From positions 1 through 47,862 of the IMG/VR virus record IMGVR_UViG_3300046507_000176: a DNA stretch of 47,862 bases. The stretch is one strand, 5' to 3'. This DNA comes from a virus. Positions 1 through 6,910 of this stretch are shown piece by piece (the first letter of the stretch is position 1; each line of letters opens with the position of its first letter). The translations under genes and the position numbers were made by a program. The notes beneath the pieces were generated by a model. It was not told the origin of the DNA. It saw only the letters and a program-made list of their open reading frames with translations, and did no database searches.

Positions 1-125
1 CTACACCATCATCTCGCGAGGCACTTGGCCACTTAGCGGCGCGGCAGATAATTGCCGTCTGCTGGTCAATGCGCAGTTGAAGGCATGGAAGGATGCAAAC
101 CGACCCGGTCTATATGCGGTCGCAG
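1..125. repeat. Terminal overlap, copy 1 of 2
   Basis: Identical base for base to 47738-47862. It lies inside the SGNH-hydrolase reading frame, which continues uninterrupted across the join. This is what a circularly closed assembly looks like when the contig is opened at an arbitrary place. It is not likely to be the physical terminal repeat, because T7-type ends lie outside genes. Confidence 0.97.
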
Positions 126-925
126 ATGGGGAGGCGATCTTTGGACCTGCCAATGCGCAGGTTACCACAAACTTCTTCTCCGATCTGATCCACCCGAGCC
201 CACGCGGCATGTATGCCTTTGTGACCACCGTCCTACTGCCTATCCTTCAGGGGATGGTCTCAGCAGGAACGTATTATGTCACAGACCCGGCAGACGCTGG
301 AAACCTTCATCCCGACAAGGGGATGCTCGGCACATCGGGGACGAAATCGGGTGCCGCTCCGACGCCTACCGGGAACGTTGCGAACAACTACAACGTCAAC
401 CGAGCAACCGGCACGTCGGTTATCACCTGCTCTAAGGAAGTCATTGACTCAAACTACGAAAAGCAGGTTATCGCCATTGCCCCGGCAAGCGACGGGACGA
501 AGGTTCATGCGATCCGTCTCCAGCGCATCACCAATCTAACGCTTGCGTCTATGGGTATAGCTGCGGGTGACTGGTTGATCTTCCGGCAATATGTCGAGAT
601 GTCGGCGTGGGATCAGTGGGTCCAAGCTTCGGCAACTTTCCAACTATCGGCGGGTTCATCCACGAACACCATGTCCTCGTTCATCATGCGGCCTGATGTG
701 ACAACCGGTGCTGACATATTGCCGAGCGGTGGATTTGCTGGCTGGTTCATCTCGGACCCGATACAAGTTCCGGCTGGCACTGACACGTTCCGAGCCTCGC
801 AGTCCGCCAACACCCTCAGCCTTATGTGGAACAGTGACGGCGGCGGCAATGGAGTTGTTAAGCTGTCAAAGCTTGGCGTCCAGAAGGTAGCAGCGCCCTA
901 CACGGCGTGGAAGCTGGCAGCCTAA
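2..925 (+). CDS. SGNH/GDSL-type hydrolase, C-terminal part (gene begins at 47163)
   Basis: This is the 3' part of a 499-residue protein whose first 700 bases are at 47163-47862; codon 193 is at position 2. The SGNH catalytic Asp and His are here, in DLIHPSPRG (D253 and H256 of the whole protein). The serine and the Asn/Asp block lie in the other piece. After about residue 275 the protein becomes a Ser/Thr/Gly-rich, probably beta-structured domain, which could bind carbohydrate or anchor it to the virion. Known relatives deacetylate or de-esterify polysaccharides. I infer a virion-associated esterase acting on host surface glycans. Its place between SSB and endonuclease I is unusual for a structural protein. 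The hydrolase fold is fairly sure; substrate and virion location are not. Confidence 0.85.
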   Translation, partial: YTIISRGTWPLSGAADNCRLLVNAQLKAWKDANRPGLYAVADGEAIFGPANAQVTTNFFSDLIHPSPRGMYAFVTTVLLPILQGMVSAGTYYVTDPADAGNLHPDKGMLGTSGTKSGAAPTPTGNVANNYNVNRATGTSVITCSKEVIDSNYEKQVIAIAPASDGTKVHAIRLQRITNLTLASMGIAAGDWLIFRQYVEMSAWDQWVQASATFQLSAGSSTNTMSSFIMRPDVTTGADILPSGGFAGWFISDPIQVPAGTDTFRASQSANTLSLMWNSDGGGNGVVKLSKLGVQKVAAPYTAWKLAA

Positions 926-958
926 CCCACCCCGGCCCTAACCAAAAGTGGAACCCTA

Positions 959-1456
959 TTGCCCACATCTCGCACGGTCCCACAGTGGGCCAAAGACCGC
1001 GACACGCGAGGCATCAAGCACGGCTACAGGTCTGGCCTTGAGGAAAAGCTCGGAGCCCAGATCAAAGGGCACGGCCAGCCGGTCCTCTTCGAAACCTTCA
1101 AGGTCCCTTACGTCATCCCAGAAAGCCTCCATCGCTACACGCCAGACTTCTTGCTGGCCAATGGCATCATTGTGGAAGGCAAAGGGATATTCGACGCACA
1201 GGACCGTGCCAAGCATCTCCTCATCAAGGCCCAGCACCCAGAGCTAGACATCAGGTTCGTCTTCACGCGAAGCAAAGCGCCCATCACTCCGGGGTCCAAG
1301 ACTACCCTAGCTGAGTGGTGTCTCAAGCACGGCTTCAGGTATGCCGACAAGGTGATACCCGAAGGGTGGTTTCATGAGGCCGGGCCTGCGGTCAACCCAA
1401 TGGAAGTCATCAAGGAGGTGCCTAGTGCTGGCACCCGGAGAAACAAAGCATCATGA
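959..1456 (+). CDS. T7-type endonuclease I (Holliday-junction resolvase)
   Basis: A 165-residue protein of the T7 gp3 family (149 residues in T7). It resolves branched DNA during replication and packaging and helps degrade host DNA. The signature YRSGLEEK is followed by KVPYVIP, YTPDFLL, VEGKG and HPELDIR. The four active-site residues of the T7 enzyme have counterparts with the same spacing: E28, D63, E73 and K75. The only in-frame start upstream of the conserved core is TTG at 959, with a weak ribosome site. The stop overlaps the next start as ATGA. It opens the middle region after the SGNH cassette. Confidence 0.95.
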   Translation: MPTSRTVPQWAKDRDTRGIKHGYRSGLEEKLGAQIKGHGQPVLFETFKVPYVIPESLHRYTPDFLLANGIIVEGKGIFDAQDRAKHLLIKAQHPELDIRFVFTRSKAPITPGSKTTLAEWCLKHGFRYADKVIPEGWFHEAGPAVNPMEVIKEVPSAGTRRNKAS

Positions 1457-1593
1457 AAACCGGACTGCTATTCCGCATGGGTAGCTTATGGGTAGGGGCT
1501 CATTGGTCCCCATACAACAAGCGCCTATGCATCAACTTCCTGCCATGCTTGACGTGGTGGATTGTCTGGCCTGGGGGTAACCGCCCACAATGA
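1453..1593 (+). CDS. Small conserved-looking phage protein, 46 aa
   Basis: It starts at ATG overlapping the endonuclease stop and ends overlapping the next ATG, so it is tightly coupled on both sides. The product is rich in Trp and basic residues (MKTGLLFRMGSLWVG at the N terminus, then YNKRLCINFLPC). I recall similar small proteins next to endonuclease I in T7-like phages, but the function is unknown. A hydrophobic stretch near residues 27-40 may touch the membrane. Confidence 0.7.
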   Translation: MKTGLLFRMGSLWVGAHWSPYNKRLCINFLPCLTWWIVWPGGNRPQ

Positions 1594-1811
1594 CCCTCCA
1601 TCCCAACTGGAAGGACATCCTCCTGAAGGCATGGAGCCTACGCTTCTTGGCCATCTCCATGCTGGCTCTAGGCCTGAACACAGCGTTCCCCGTGTTGTCG
1701 GCATGGTGGCCCTACTCGCAGCCCTTGCTTGTTGGCATCGGCTTCCTGAGTGGTGCGCTCACTGCCATCTCTCGGGTGATCCCTCAGAAGAACCTACCGG
1801 GTCTGACATGA
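1590..1811 (+). CDS. Putative holin (two membrane segments)
   Basis: A 73-residue protein with two predicted membrane segments, about residues 17-37 (LRFLAISMLALGLNTAF) and 46-63 (LLVGIGFLSGALTAISRV), and a short polar tail. Size, topology and position directly upstream of the endolysin and spanins fit a class II holin or pinholin that opens or depolarises the inner membrane at lysis. Because the endolysin carries a SAR signal, a pinholin is the more likely kind. The start overlaps the previous stop (ATGA). A second holin candidate lies at 29497. Confidence 0.65.
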   Translation: MTLHPNWKDILLKAWSLRFLAISMLALGLNTAFPVLSAWWPYSQPLLVGIGFLSGALTAISRVIPQKNLPGLT

Positions 1812-1900
1812 GCGAGGTGGTAACCTATAGCTTTGGCTACGGGGTGCTCCTTGCGCTGGCCTGCGGGGTCATCTGGTTTACCAATAAGGTCAAGCTCTGA
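1808..1900 (+). CDS. Small membrane peptide, 30 aa
   Basis: A 30-residue product with one membrane segment (YSFGYGVLLALACGVIWF) and a basic end. The start overlaps the holin-like gene stop (ATGA), and the last base of its stop is the first base of the endolysin ATG. Such coupling in a lysis block suggests an antiholin or accessory lysis peptide, but nothing in the sequence proves this. Confidence 0.5.
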   Translation: MSEVVTYSFGYGVLLALACGVIWFTNKVKL

Positions 1901-2382
1901 TGTCCGGTGTATCCCTACGCACAAAAGCAATTGGGGCCAGCGCCGCCGTGGCACTCGCCATAAGTGCACTCATCGTGCCAAGCGAGGGGTTAAGCCTCAG
2001 GACCTACAGGGACCCCATCGGCATCCTCACCTACTGCTACGGGGAGACCGCTGGAGCTGTAGCCGGAAGAACCTACACGCGAGACCAATGCGTCTCTATT
2101 CTTGACGCCCGCGTGAAGTCGTTTGAGAAGAGCGTCTCGCTGTGCCTCAGTGACTACCCCAGCCTGCCCACCCCCGTGCAAGCCGCTGTGCTCTCCATCA
2201 GCTACAACGTCGGGACCGGGACCATGTGCAAGTCCACTATGTTCTCTAAGCTCCGTGCTGGTGACATCCTCGGGGCTTGTGGGGAATTCCCCAAGTTCAC
2301 GCGAGCGGGAGGCAAAGAGCTCCCCGGTCTCGTAAAACGCCGAGCTGCTGAGCGTGCAGTCTGTCTCAAAGGAGTTCATTGA
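1900..2382 (+). CDS. SAR endolysin, GH24 lysozyme family
   Basis: A 160-residue muramidase that cleaves the glycan backbone of peptidoglycan. Residues 12-26 (GASAAVALAISALIV) form a weakly hydrophobic, Ala/Gly/Ser-rich N-terminal segment typical of a signal-anchor-release sequence: the enzyme is exported by the host Sec system, held in the membrane and released when the membrane is depolarised. The catalytic pattern is E29, then D38 after eight residues, then T44 after five, as in lysozymes of phages T4 and P21. Several cysteines (C46 and others) could regulate activation. The start overlaps the previous stop as TGATG. It is followed by the spanins. Confidence 0.9.
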   Translation: MSGVSLRTKAIGASAAVALAISALIVPSEGLSLRTYRDPIGILTYCYGETAGAVAGRTYTRDQCVSILDARVKSFEKSVSLCLSDYPSLPTPVQAAVLSISYNVGTGTMCKSTMFSKLRAGDILGACGEFPKFTRAGGKELPGLVKRRAAERAVCLKGVH

Positions 2383-2495
2383 TGGGCTTCCTTGCTGTGT
2401 GGACTACAGAGATAGGTACTGACTCATGCGCCTTTCTGCCGTGCTCCTCAGCATCCAGACCCTCTAACCCAAGGGACACGCAGCCAGCATCATGA
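2382..2495 (+). CDS. Possible small ORF, 37 aa
   Basis: A reading frame that starts at an ATG overlapping the endolysin stop (TGATG) and ends overlapping the inner-spanin ATG (ATGA). The overlaps at both ends are the main reason to list it; otherwise 109 bases here would be unexplained. The product shows no membrane segment or motif. It may only serve to couple translation, or may not be made. Confidence 0.3.
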   Translation: MGFLAVWTTEIGTDSCAFLPCSSASRPSNPRDTQPAS

Positions 2496-2719
2496 CATGG
2501 CTTTACGGAAAACTCCAGTCATACCTAGCAGTCGCCGGGGCAGTCATAGTGGCCCTAGCCTACGTATTCCTCAAGGGTAGGGCCGAAGGCGTACACGCTT
2601 CGGAGGCCGCAATCAACAAAGAAACGCAAGAGGCCAATGAGAAGTTCCAACAAATTGATGCTCAGCGCCCTGATTTCGATGGGGCTGTTAGCAAGCTGCG
2701 GGACCGTAGCAAACAATGA
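2492..2719 (+). CDS. Inner-membrane spanin (Rz-like)
   Basis: A 75-residue protein with an N-terminal membrane anchor (residues 10-27, LQSYLAVAGAVIVALAYVF region) followed by a polar helix-prone segment with repeated Glu, Gln and Lys. This is the build of an i-spanin, which bridges to the outer-membrane spanin and fuses the two membranes in the last step of lysis. It is shorter than lambda Rz. The next gene starts inside its stop (ATGA) and encodes a lipoprotein, as expected for Rz1. Confidence 0.75.
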   Translation: MTWLYGKLQSYLAVAGAVIVALAYVFLKGRAEGVHASEAAINKETQEANEKFQQIDAQRPDFDGAVSKLRDRSKQ

Positions 2720-2943
2720 GCCGCCGCCTAACGCTATCCCTTACGTTAGTTATGCTGTGCCTGCTCCTCATCCCGCTGGCATCGTGCTCAACCACCGTCA
2801 AGTACCTGTGCCCTCAGCTCGCCCCGCCGCCGCCCAAAGTGGTGGACAGCTTGGAGACAGCAGGGAGACAGGACCCCTCCAGCGCGGTATGGGTGACTGG
2901 CCTGGAGAAGCACTACGAGAAGCTGGACACCTGCAAGCCGTAA
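2716..2943 (+). CDS. Outer-membrane spanin (Rz1-like lipoprotein)
   Basis: A 75-residue protein with a signal peptide and lipobox LASC, so Cys24 would be lipidated. A Pro-rich stretch (LAPPPPK) follows, typical of Rz1. It overlaps the i-spanin stop as ATGA. A second reading frame from 2637 (in the +1 frame of the i-spanin) encodes another plausible lipoprotein start with lipobox LASC and a Pro-rich tail, so which frame is the true o-spanin is open; I prefer this one because of the ATGA coupling and its compact end. Confidence 0.7.
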   Translation: MSRRLTLSLTLVMLCLLLIPLASCSTTVKYLCPQLAPPPPKVVDSLETAGRQDPSSAVWVTGLEKHYEKLDTCKP

Positions 2944-2981
2944 GGTATCCGACCATCAGCGAGGACCCTAAAGCCACCTCC

Positions 2982-3167
2982 ATGCCAACCTCCGTTGCTA
3001 CCCACTGGCTCCCGTCGTGGGCCATCGTGTGGAAGCTTCTGGCTGCGCTGGCCTTAGCGGGTATCGGCTGGGGTCTCGCCCTTGAGCGCCACCTAAAGCT
3101 TGGCAATGCGCTGGCTTTGGTCAACCAGTGGCGTGTCAAGGCGATGTCCTTCCGAGCTGCCGCCTAG
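2982..3167 (+). CDS. Small membrane protein, 61 aa
   Basis: The ATG at 2982 opens a 61-residue product with one clear membrane segment (WAIVWKLLAALALAGIGWG, about residues 13-32) and a basic C terminus. The frame is open further upstream to 2637, where it would add an alternative lipoprotein-like N terminus. I take the shorter form because the part between overlaps the o-spanin in another frame. The stop overlaps a GTG start of the next tiny gene (TAGTG). Likely another lysis-block membrane protein; function unknown. Confidence 0.45.
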   Translation: MPTSVATHWLPSWAIVWKLLAALALAGIGWGLALERHLKLGNALALVNQWRVKAMSFRAAA

Positions 3168-3268
3168 TGGCCAAGGTCTTTCAGGCGGTAGACCTCCTTG
3201 TCCTAGCGCTGATTGTCCTCCTTGTGCTCGGCTGTGTGCTGGCCTCATGCGTCCCTCCAGTCCCGTGA
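3167..3268 (+). CDS. Tiny lipoprotein-like peptide, 33 aa
   Basis: A 33-residue frame starting at GTG overlapping the previous stop and ending inside the amidase gene. It consists of a hydrophobic segment (LLVLALIVLLVLGCVLASC) with a lipobox-like LASC and only five residues after the cysteine (VPPVP). If made, it would be an outer-membrane or inner-membrane lipopeptide, like a stripped-down Rz1. The frame overlaps and the hydrophobic pattern support it; its small size keeps confidence low. Confidence 0.4.
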   Translation: MAKVFQAVDLLVLALIVLLVLGCVLASCVPPVP

Positions 3269-3753
3269 CCGGCAGCAACCAACTGACATACCGCCACCGT
3301 GAGGAGACCAAGTGGTGCATCCTCCACGACAGCCATACGCTCCCCGGCCAGCTTCGGCCTATCGAGTGGCTTAAGGTCCACGGCAGGATAAACGGCCTGC
3401 TCTCCATTGGGTATCATTTCGTAATCTTTGAGGATGGCGAGATGGTCTCATGCCGGGAGCTACAGGCACAGGGCTCCCATTGCAGAGGCTTCAACCACAA
3501 CTCGGTAGGGGTCTGCCTCATCGGGGGCTTACGCCAAAGGCCCGGCGAAGATGGCGAGCTGATTGATGTCCACTGTGACACCTTCACGCCAGCCCAGAAG
3601 GACAAGGTGAGGGCCTTGATGGTCTACCTTGAGGCACACTTCCCCGGCATCAAGCTCCGGGGTCACACCGAAATGGGACGGCATAAGGATACCCATAAAG
3701 GTTTCCCATGCCCAGCCCTCAACATGGACGACATACGATGTTCCAATCCGTAG
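3247..3753 (+). CDS. N-acetylmuramoyl-L-alanine amidase (T7 lysozyme family)
   Basis: A 168-residue Amidase_2 protein like T7 gp3.5 (151 residues), which cuts the bond between muramic acid and L-alanine and in T7 also binds and inhibits the phage RNA polymerase. The zinc ligands are visible as H27, H140 and C155; Y56 (IGYHF) and K151 correspond to the T7 catalytic residues. The conserved GFNHNSVGVCLIGG is present. I chose ATG 3247 because the family begins just before the RHREETKWCILH strand; the frame is open further upstream without homology. It lies between lysis and replication genes, as gp3.5 does in T7. Confidence 0.92.
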   Translation: MRPSSPVTGSNQLTYRHREETKWCILHDSHTLPGQLRPIEWLKVHGRINGLLSIGYHFVIFEDGEMVSCRELQAQGSHCRGFNHNSVGVCLIGGLRQRPGEDGELIDVHCDTFTPAQKDKVRALMVYLEAHFPGIKLRGHTEMGRHKDTHKGFPCPALNMDDIRCSNP

Positions 3754-4001
3754 CTCCCATTGAGCTCACCCCCCAGCAGGGCCGGGTGATGAATTATCTG
3801 AAGGGCGGCTCAACGCTGACCAACATGGTGGCCCTGAATGGGCTTGGTGTTGGCTCATTGACCAGCCGTATTGCTGAGCTCCGAAAGCTCGGCTTCCCGA
3901 TCACTGACCGCTTCGACGTGGACCAGTTCAACAGGCAGTACAAGAAGTATGACCTTGATGCCACGGCCCCGTGCCCGGCCTTCACCGTCAAGGGCGAGTA
4001 G
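3738..4001 (+). CDS. Small helix-turn-helix domain protein
   Basis: An 87-residue protein. Residues 10-50 (TPQQGRVMNYLKGGSTLT, then LGVGSLTSRIAELRKLGFPI) look like the winged-helix/HTH domain seen in small phage proteins that begin with 'Q.VL..L..G..T' and end with 'RI.ELR..G'. It probably binds DNA. ATG 3738 is chosen because the HTH starts soon after and it overlaps the amidase end by 16 bases. Role unknown; a regulator or DNA-metabolism helper is possible. Confidence 0.65.
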   Translation: MFQSVAPIELTPQQGRVMNYLKGGSTLTNMVALNGLGVGSLTSRIAELRKLGFPITDRFDVDQFNRQYKKYDLDATAPCPAFTVKGE

Positions 4002-4185
4002 CGGCCACCCTCACTGGCACGACCATGGGGACATTGGGCTCAACCCTACTGAGGAAGTCTTTGAGGTAGATGAGCCCCGGCTCTCCTCCATCCTTGGTCC
4101 AGACGGTGAGCCCATCCCCTATGCAAGCAAGAAGCTCGGCTACATGGGCTTCACCAAATTGAGAGAAAGACACGATGCAGATTAA
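3958..4185 (+). CDS. Hypothetical protein, about 75 aa, start uncertain
   Basis: The conserved-looking part is DHGDIGLNPTEEVFEVDEPR onwards to the stop at 4185. The only ATG near it in frame is 3958, which overlaps the HTH gene by 44 bases and gives a Pro/Arg-rich N terminus that looks like read-through of another frame. A non-standard start nearer 4000 is possible. Acidic, soluble, no motif recognised. Confidence 0.45.
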   Translation: MPRPRARPSPSRASSGHPHWHDHGDIGLNPTEEVFEVDEPRLSSILGPDGEPIPYASKKLGYMGFTKLRERHDAD

Positions 4186-4348
4186 CATCATGGGCCTTGT
4201 GGGCCTGCTTCTCGTGGGCCTTAAGCTCACCGGCTACATCGCGTGGTCTTGGTGGTTGGTTCTCCTGCCATTCTGGATTGGCGTCCCGATTGTTCTGGTG
4301 TTCCTGCTCATCTGCGCCGTGGTGGTCGCATGGGCAAACGCAAGGTAG
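4175..4348 (+). CDS. Small two-segment membrane protein, 57 aa
   Basis: Almost wholly hydrophobic: LVGLLLVGLKLTGYIAW and WLVLLPFWIGVPIVLVFLLI are two adjacent membrane segments. The pattern LVGLKLTGYIAWSWWLVLLP is shared by many small phage membrane proteins, but no function is known to me. A purine-rich ribosome site (GAGAGAAAG) precedes ATG 4175. It overlaps its neighbours on both sides. Confidence 0.65.
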   Translation: MQINIMGLVGLLLVGLKLTGYIAWSWWLVLLPFWIGVPIVLVFLLICAVVVAWANAR

Positions 4349-4653
4349 CCAAGACAGCCGACACCTACGTCCGCTCCATCGTAGACCACAACGCCAACAT
4401 GCTGGTGCCTCACTACCTGATGGCCTGCTACGCGTACTACGTGATGGACAACCCGATCATCAGCGATGAGCTTTTTGATCACATCACCAAGCGGCTCATC
4501 AAGGAATACGATGGGCTGACCCACTGGCACAAAGAGCACATCACCATGGATGACCTCATAGCGGGGACAGGCTACGCGCTTGTCTACCCGGTGCGGACCG
4601 TGGGGGCGGCTCAGAGGCTAAGCTACATGCACGAACACGGAGAGCTTAGGTGA
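4330..4653 (+). CDS. DNA ligase LigA-related small protein
   Basis: A 107-residue protein starting at ATG 4330 inside the end of the previous gene. YYVMDNPIISDELFDHITK resembles the first helices of NAD-dependent DNA ligase (the YY..D.P.ISD.EYD motif that binds the NMN half of NAD). No adenylation or nucleotidyl-transfer motif follows, so it is not a ligase. It sits just before the primase-helicase and its stop overlaps that gene's GTG start (GTGA). Confidence 0.65.
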   Translation: MGKRKVAKTADTYVRSIVDHNANMLVPHYLMACYAYYVMDNPIISDELFDHITKRLIKEYDGLTHWHKEHITMDDLIAGTGYALVYPVRTVGAAQRLSYMHEHGELR

Positions 4654-6401
4654 CCCAGAAGGAATACCCGGAAGGAAACGACCGGGTTATCAGCAAGGGG
4701 CCGTGCGAGAAGTGCGGCTCCAAGGACAACATGGTCCTGTATGGCGATGGCCACTCCACGTGTTTCACTCCCGGCTGTGGGAACTACAAAGCATCCAGCG
4801 CCGAGGTTGAACACACGGAGAAACCTTCACACAGCGCCGATCTCCTGAAGCCAGACGCGGGGAGTTGGCCAGCCGATGGCCTTAAGCTACGCCGTCTTTC
4901 TCTGGACACAATGCGCAAGTTTGGCGTGTTCCTTCCCGGCTATAATGGGCAGCGGGTGCAGGCCTATCCGTACTACAATCCTGATGGGTCTGAGGCGGGC
5001 CAGAAGCTCCGTTTCCCGGACAAGACGTTTAGCTTCCTTAAGGCTGAGGGTGCGACGCCTCTTCTCCAGTGTCAGCTCTTTGGCAGGCACGTCTTCGGTG
5101 ACCGATACGACCGGCAGGTAATCATCACTGAGGGTGAGCTTGACGCCATGTCGGTGGCCCAGGCAACAGACTTTAAGGTGGCTGTAGTATCCATCAACTC
5201 GGGGGCGGGCTCCGCAGTCAAGTGCTTGAAGAGTTCCTACCTGTGGCTAGACCGTTTTGAGGATATCGTCCTCTGGCTGGACAATGATGCCCCCGGTATG
5301 GAAGCTGCCGAGGAGTGCGCCAAGCTCTTCAAGGTGGGTAAGGTCCGCATCGCCAAGCATGCTGAGTTCAAGGACGCATCGGATGTGCTTCAGGCCGACC
5401 GACCGGGAGACATCAAGACCACCATCTACGGGGCAGCCAAGTGGAGACCCCGTGGCATCGTCAACGCAAGGGACAATCCTAGTGATGTCTTTGCGCCGAC
5501 CGAGAAGCTAGCCTCCATCCCGTATCCCGGCATGATGCTACGGCTTCAGGAGATGACTGGCGGGATGTTCCCCGGTGAGGTCAACTACCATGTGGCTGGC
5601 ACAGGGGTGGGCAAATCGACGGGCCTTAGGGAAATCCAGTATCATTGCGTAGAGCAGGGCCACAAGATCGCTGTGCTCAGCTTTGAGGATACCATCAAGG
5701 ACGCAAAGTTCGGCCTGATGTCTATCGCCGCCGGGGAACGCCTACAGCTCCGCGAGCTGCCCGACCCTGAAGATACCAAGGCGATGGAAGCCTACAACAG
5801 CTACATGGCGAAGGTGCATGAGGTTGTCTTCGGGCCCGGACTTGTCGAGCTCTTCGATCCGCAGACCGCAGAGTGGACCATGGAGGCTATCCTCGGGTAC
5901 GTCCGCTACTGTGCCAAGGCGCTGGACTGCAAGGTCATCTTCTTGGACCCCATCAGCTTCGTGGCGGCAGGCATTGACCTCAGTGCCGATGAGCGCCGCA
6001 TGCTGGACTTCGTGGCCAAGGAATTCGCCAAGCTCGCCAAAGAGCTGGACATAGTGATTGTCATTGCGCACCACCTGAAGCGGACATCAGGTGTCCCCCA
6101 CGAGGAGGGTGCCCCAACGTCCCTCAATGAGCTTCGTAGCTCTGGGGGTCTAGCGAACTTTGCGACCGCCGTCATAGGCTGGGAGCGCAATAACCAAGCA
6201 GCAGGGGACGCATGGCGCGTTACCCAGAGCCGCATCATTAAGCCTATCCGCAGGACAGGCAAGTCGGGACTGGCCGATGTTCTCTACTACGGGGAAGACG
6301 GCAGGCTTGTACAGTCCCCCATCCCATTCCCACCCATAGGCAAGCCCGATGGCCAAGACACCACGCAAGGTGCTGGCGGGTTTGGCCCTGTGGACTACTA
6401 A
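4650..6401 (+). CDS. Primase-helicase (T7 gp4-like)
   Basis: A 583-residue bifunctional replication protein. The N-terminal zinc finger uses C19, C22, C38 and C43. A TOPRIM primase core follows, with ITEGELDAMS (E161) and VLWLDNDAPG. The hexameric 5'-3' helicase domain has Walker A GTGVGKST (K322), Walker B VIFLDPIS and a later RSSGGLANFATAVIGWERN segment. T7 gp4 is 566 residues. The protein ends in ...GPVDY; in T7 an acidic tail with a terminal aromatic residue contacts the DNA polymerase, and the SSB here also ends in DY. The GTG start overlaps the previous stop. An open frame without a normal start follows the stop in the same register (see findings). Confidence 0.96.
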   Translation: MTQKEYPEGNDRVISKGPCEKCGSKDNMVLYGDGHSTCFTPGCGNYKASSAEVEHTEKPSHSADLLKPDAGSWPADGLKLRRLSLDTMRKFGVFLPGYNGQRVQAYPYYNPDGSEAGQKLRFPDKTFSFLKAEGATPLLQCQLFGRHVFGDRYDRQVIITEGELDAMSVAQATDFKVAVVSINSGAGSAVKCLKSSYLWLDRFEDIVLWLDNDAPGMEAAEECAKLFKVGKVRIAKHAEFKDASDVLQADRPGDIKTTIYGAAKWRPRGIVNARDNPSDVFAPTEKLASIPYPGMMLRLQEMTGGMFPGEVNYHVAGTGVGKSTGLREIQYHCVEQGHKIAVLSFEDTIKDAKFGLMSIAAGERLQLRELPDPEDTKAMEAYNSYMAKVHEVVFGPGLVELFDPQTAEWTMEAILGYVRYCAKALDCKVIFLDPISFVAAGIDLSADERRMLDFVAKEFAKLAKELDIVIVIAHHLKRTSGVPHEEGAPTSLNELRSSGGLANFATAVIGWERNNQAAGDAWRVTQSRIIKPIRRTGKSGLADVLYYGEDGRLVQSPIPFPPIGKPDGQDTTQGAGGFGPVDY

Positions 6402-6473
6402 GCAAGGATCACTCCAATTCTCAAGGATGAAGGCGACCTCCTCAAGGAGACCGCTGCGGACCTGCGTGCCCGC

Positions 6474-6728
6474 GTGATGACAAGCCAGATGTTCGCCCAG
6501 GTGTTGCTCAAGGGCTACCACGCCCTGCGCTCCTACGGCGTGGACTTCATGGCTCTGCGGGAGTGGAAAGAGAACGGCATCTTGGATGAAGCCCGAAAGC
6601 TCAAGCCAGTGCCCGCCTCCGAAAAGATCATCGCCTACCTGTGCCGCTTGGAGAATGCCATCTCGGCAGCCATCAGGCGCAAGGGCTTCAAGACCATCGT
6701 GGACAACACCACGCCACCCGAAGACTAG
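6474..6728 (+). CDS. Hypothetical protein following primase, start uncertain
   Basis: The 84-residue frame from GTG 6474 has no clear ribosome site. The same frame stays open back to 6402, directly after the primase-helicase stop, and the extra 24 codons (LKDEGDLLKETAADLRARV) read like real helical protein continuous with the rest. There is no ATG, GTG or TTG in those codons; ATT 6417 has an AAGG nine bases upstream. The product is helical, basic near the end, with no motif I recognise. It may start at a rare codon or arise by readthrough of the primase stop. Confidence 0.6.
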   Translation: MMTSQMFAQVLLKGYHALRSYGVDFMALREWKENGILDEARKLKPVPASEKIIAYLCRLENAISAAIRRKGFKTIVDNTTPPED

Positions 6729-6742
6729 AGGGACCAACCACC

Positions 6743-6910
6743 ATGACACTCGTAGTTACTTGCAAGCACGACACCGAAGAGCTTGAGGCCAACATTCCGT
6801 ATGAGGTGCTGGATGAGCGAGCGTGGGGTTACCGCCTGTTGGTAGGGCGGGTGGCTCAGTGGTTCCGCAAGGATATGTTCTTCAAGCCCCGCATGGTGAG
6901 TGTAGCGTGA
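6743..6910 (+). CDS. Hypothetical protein, 55 aa
   Basis: Starts at ATG 6743 after a GAGGGA ribosome site and ends overlapping the GTG start of DNA polymerase (GTGA). The product is short with a strand-rich look (LVVTCKHDTEELEANIPY) and one aromatic basic segment (WFRKDMFF). No motif recognised. Its coupling to the polymerase start supports it as a real gene. Confidence 0.6.
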   Translation: MTLVVTCKHDTEELEANIPYEVLDERAWGYRLLVGRVAQWFRKDMFFKPRMVSVA

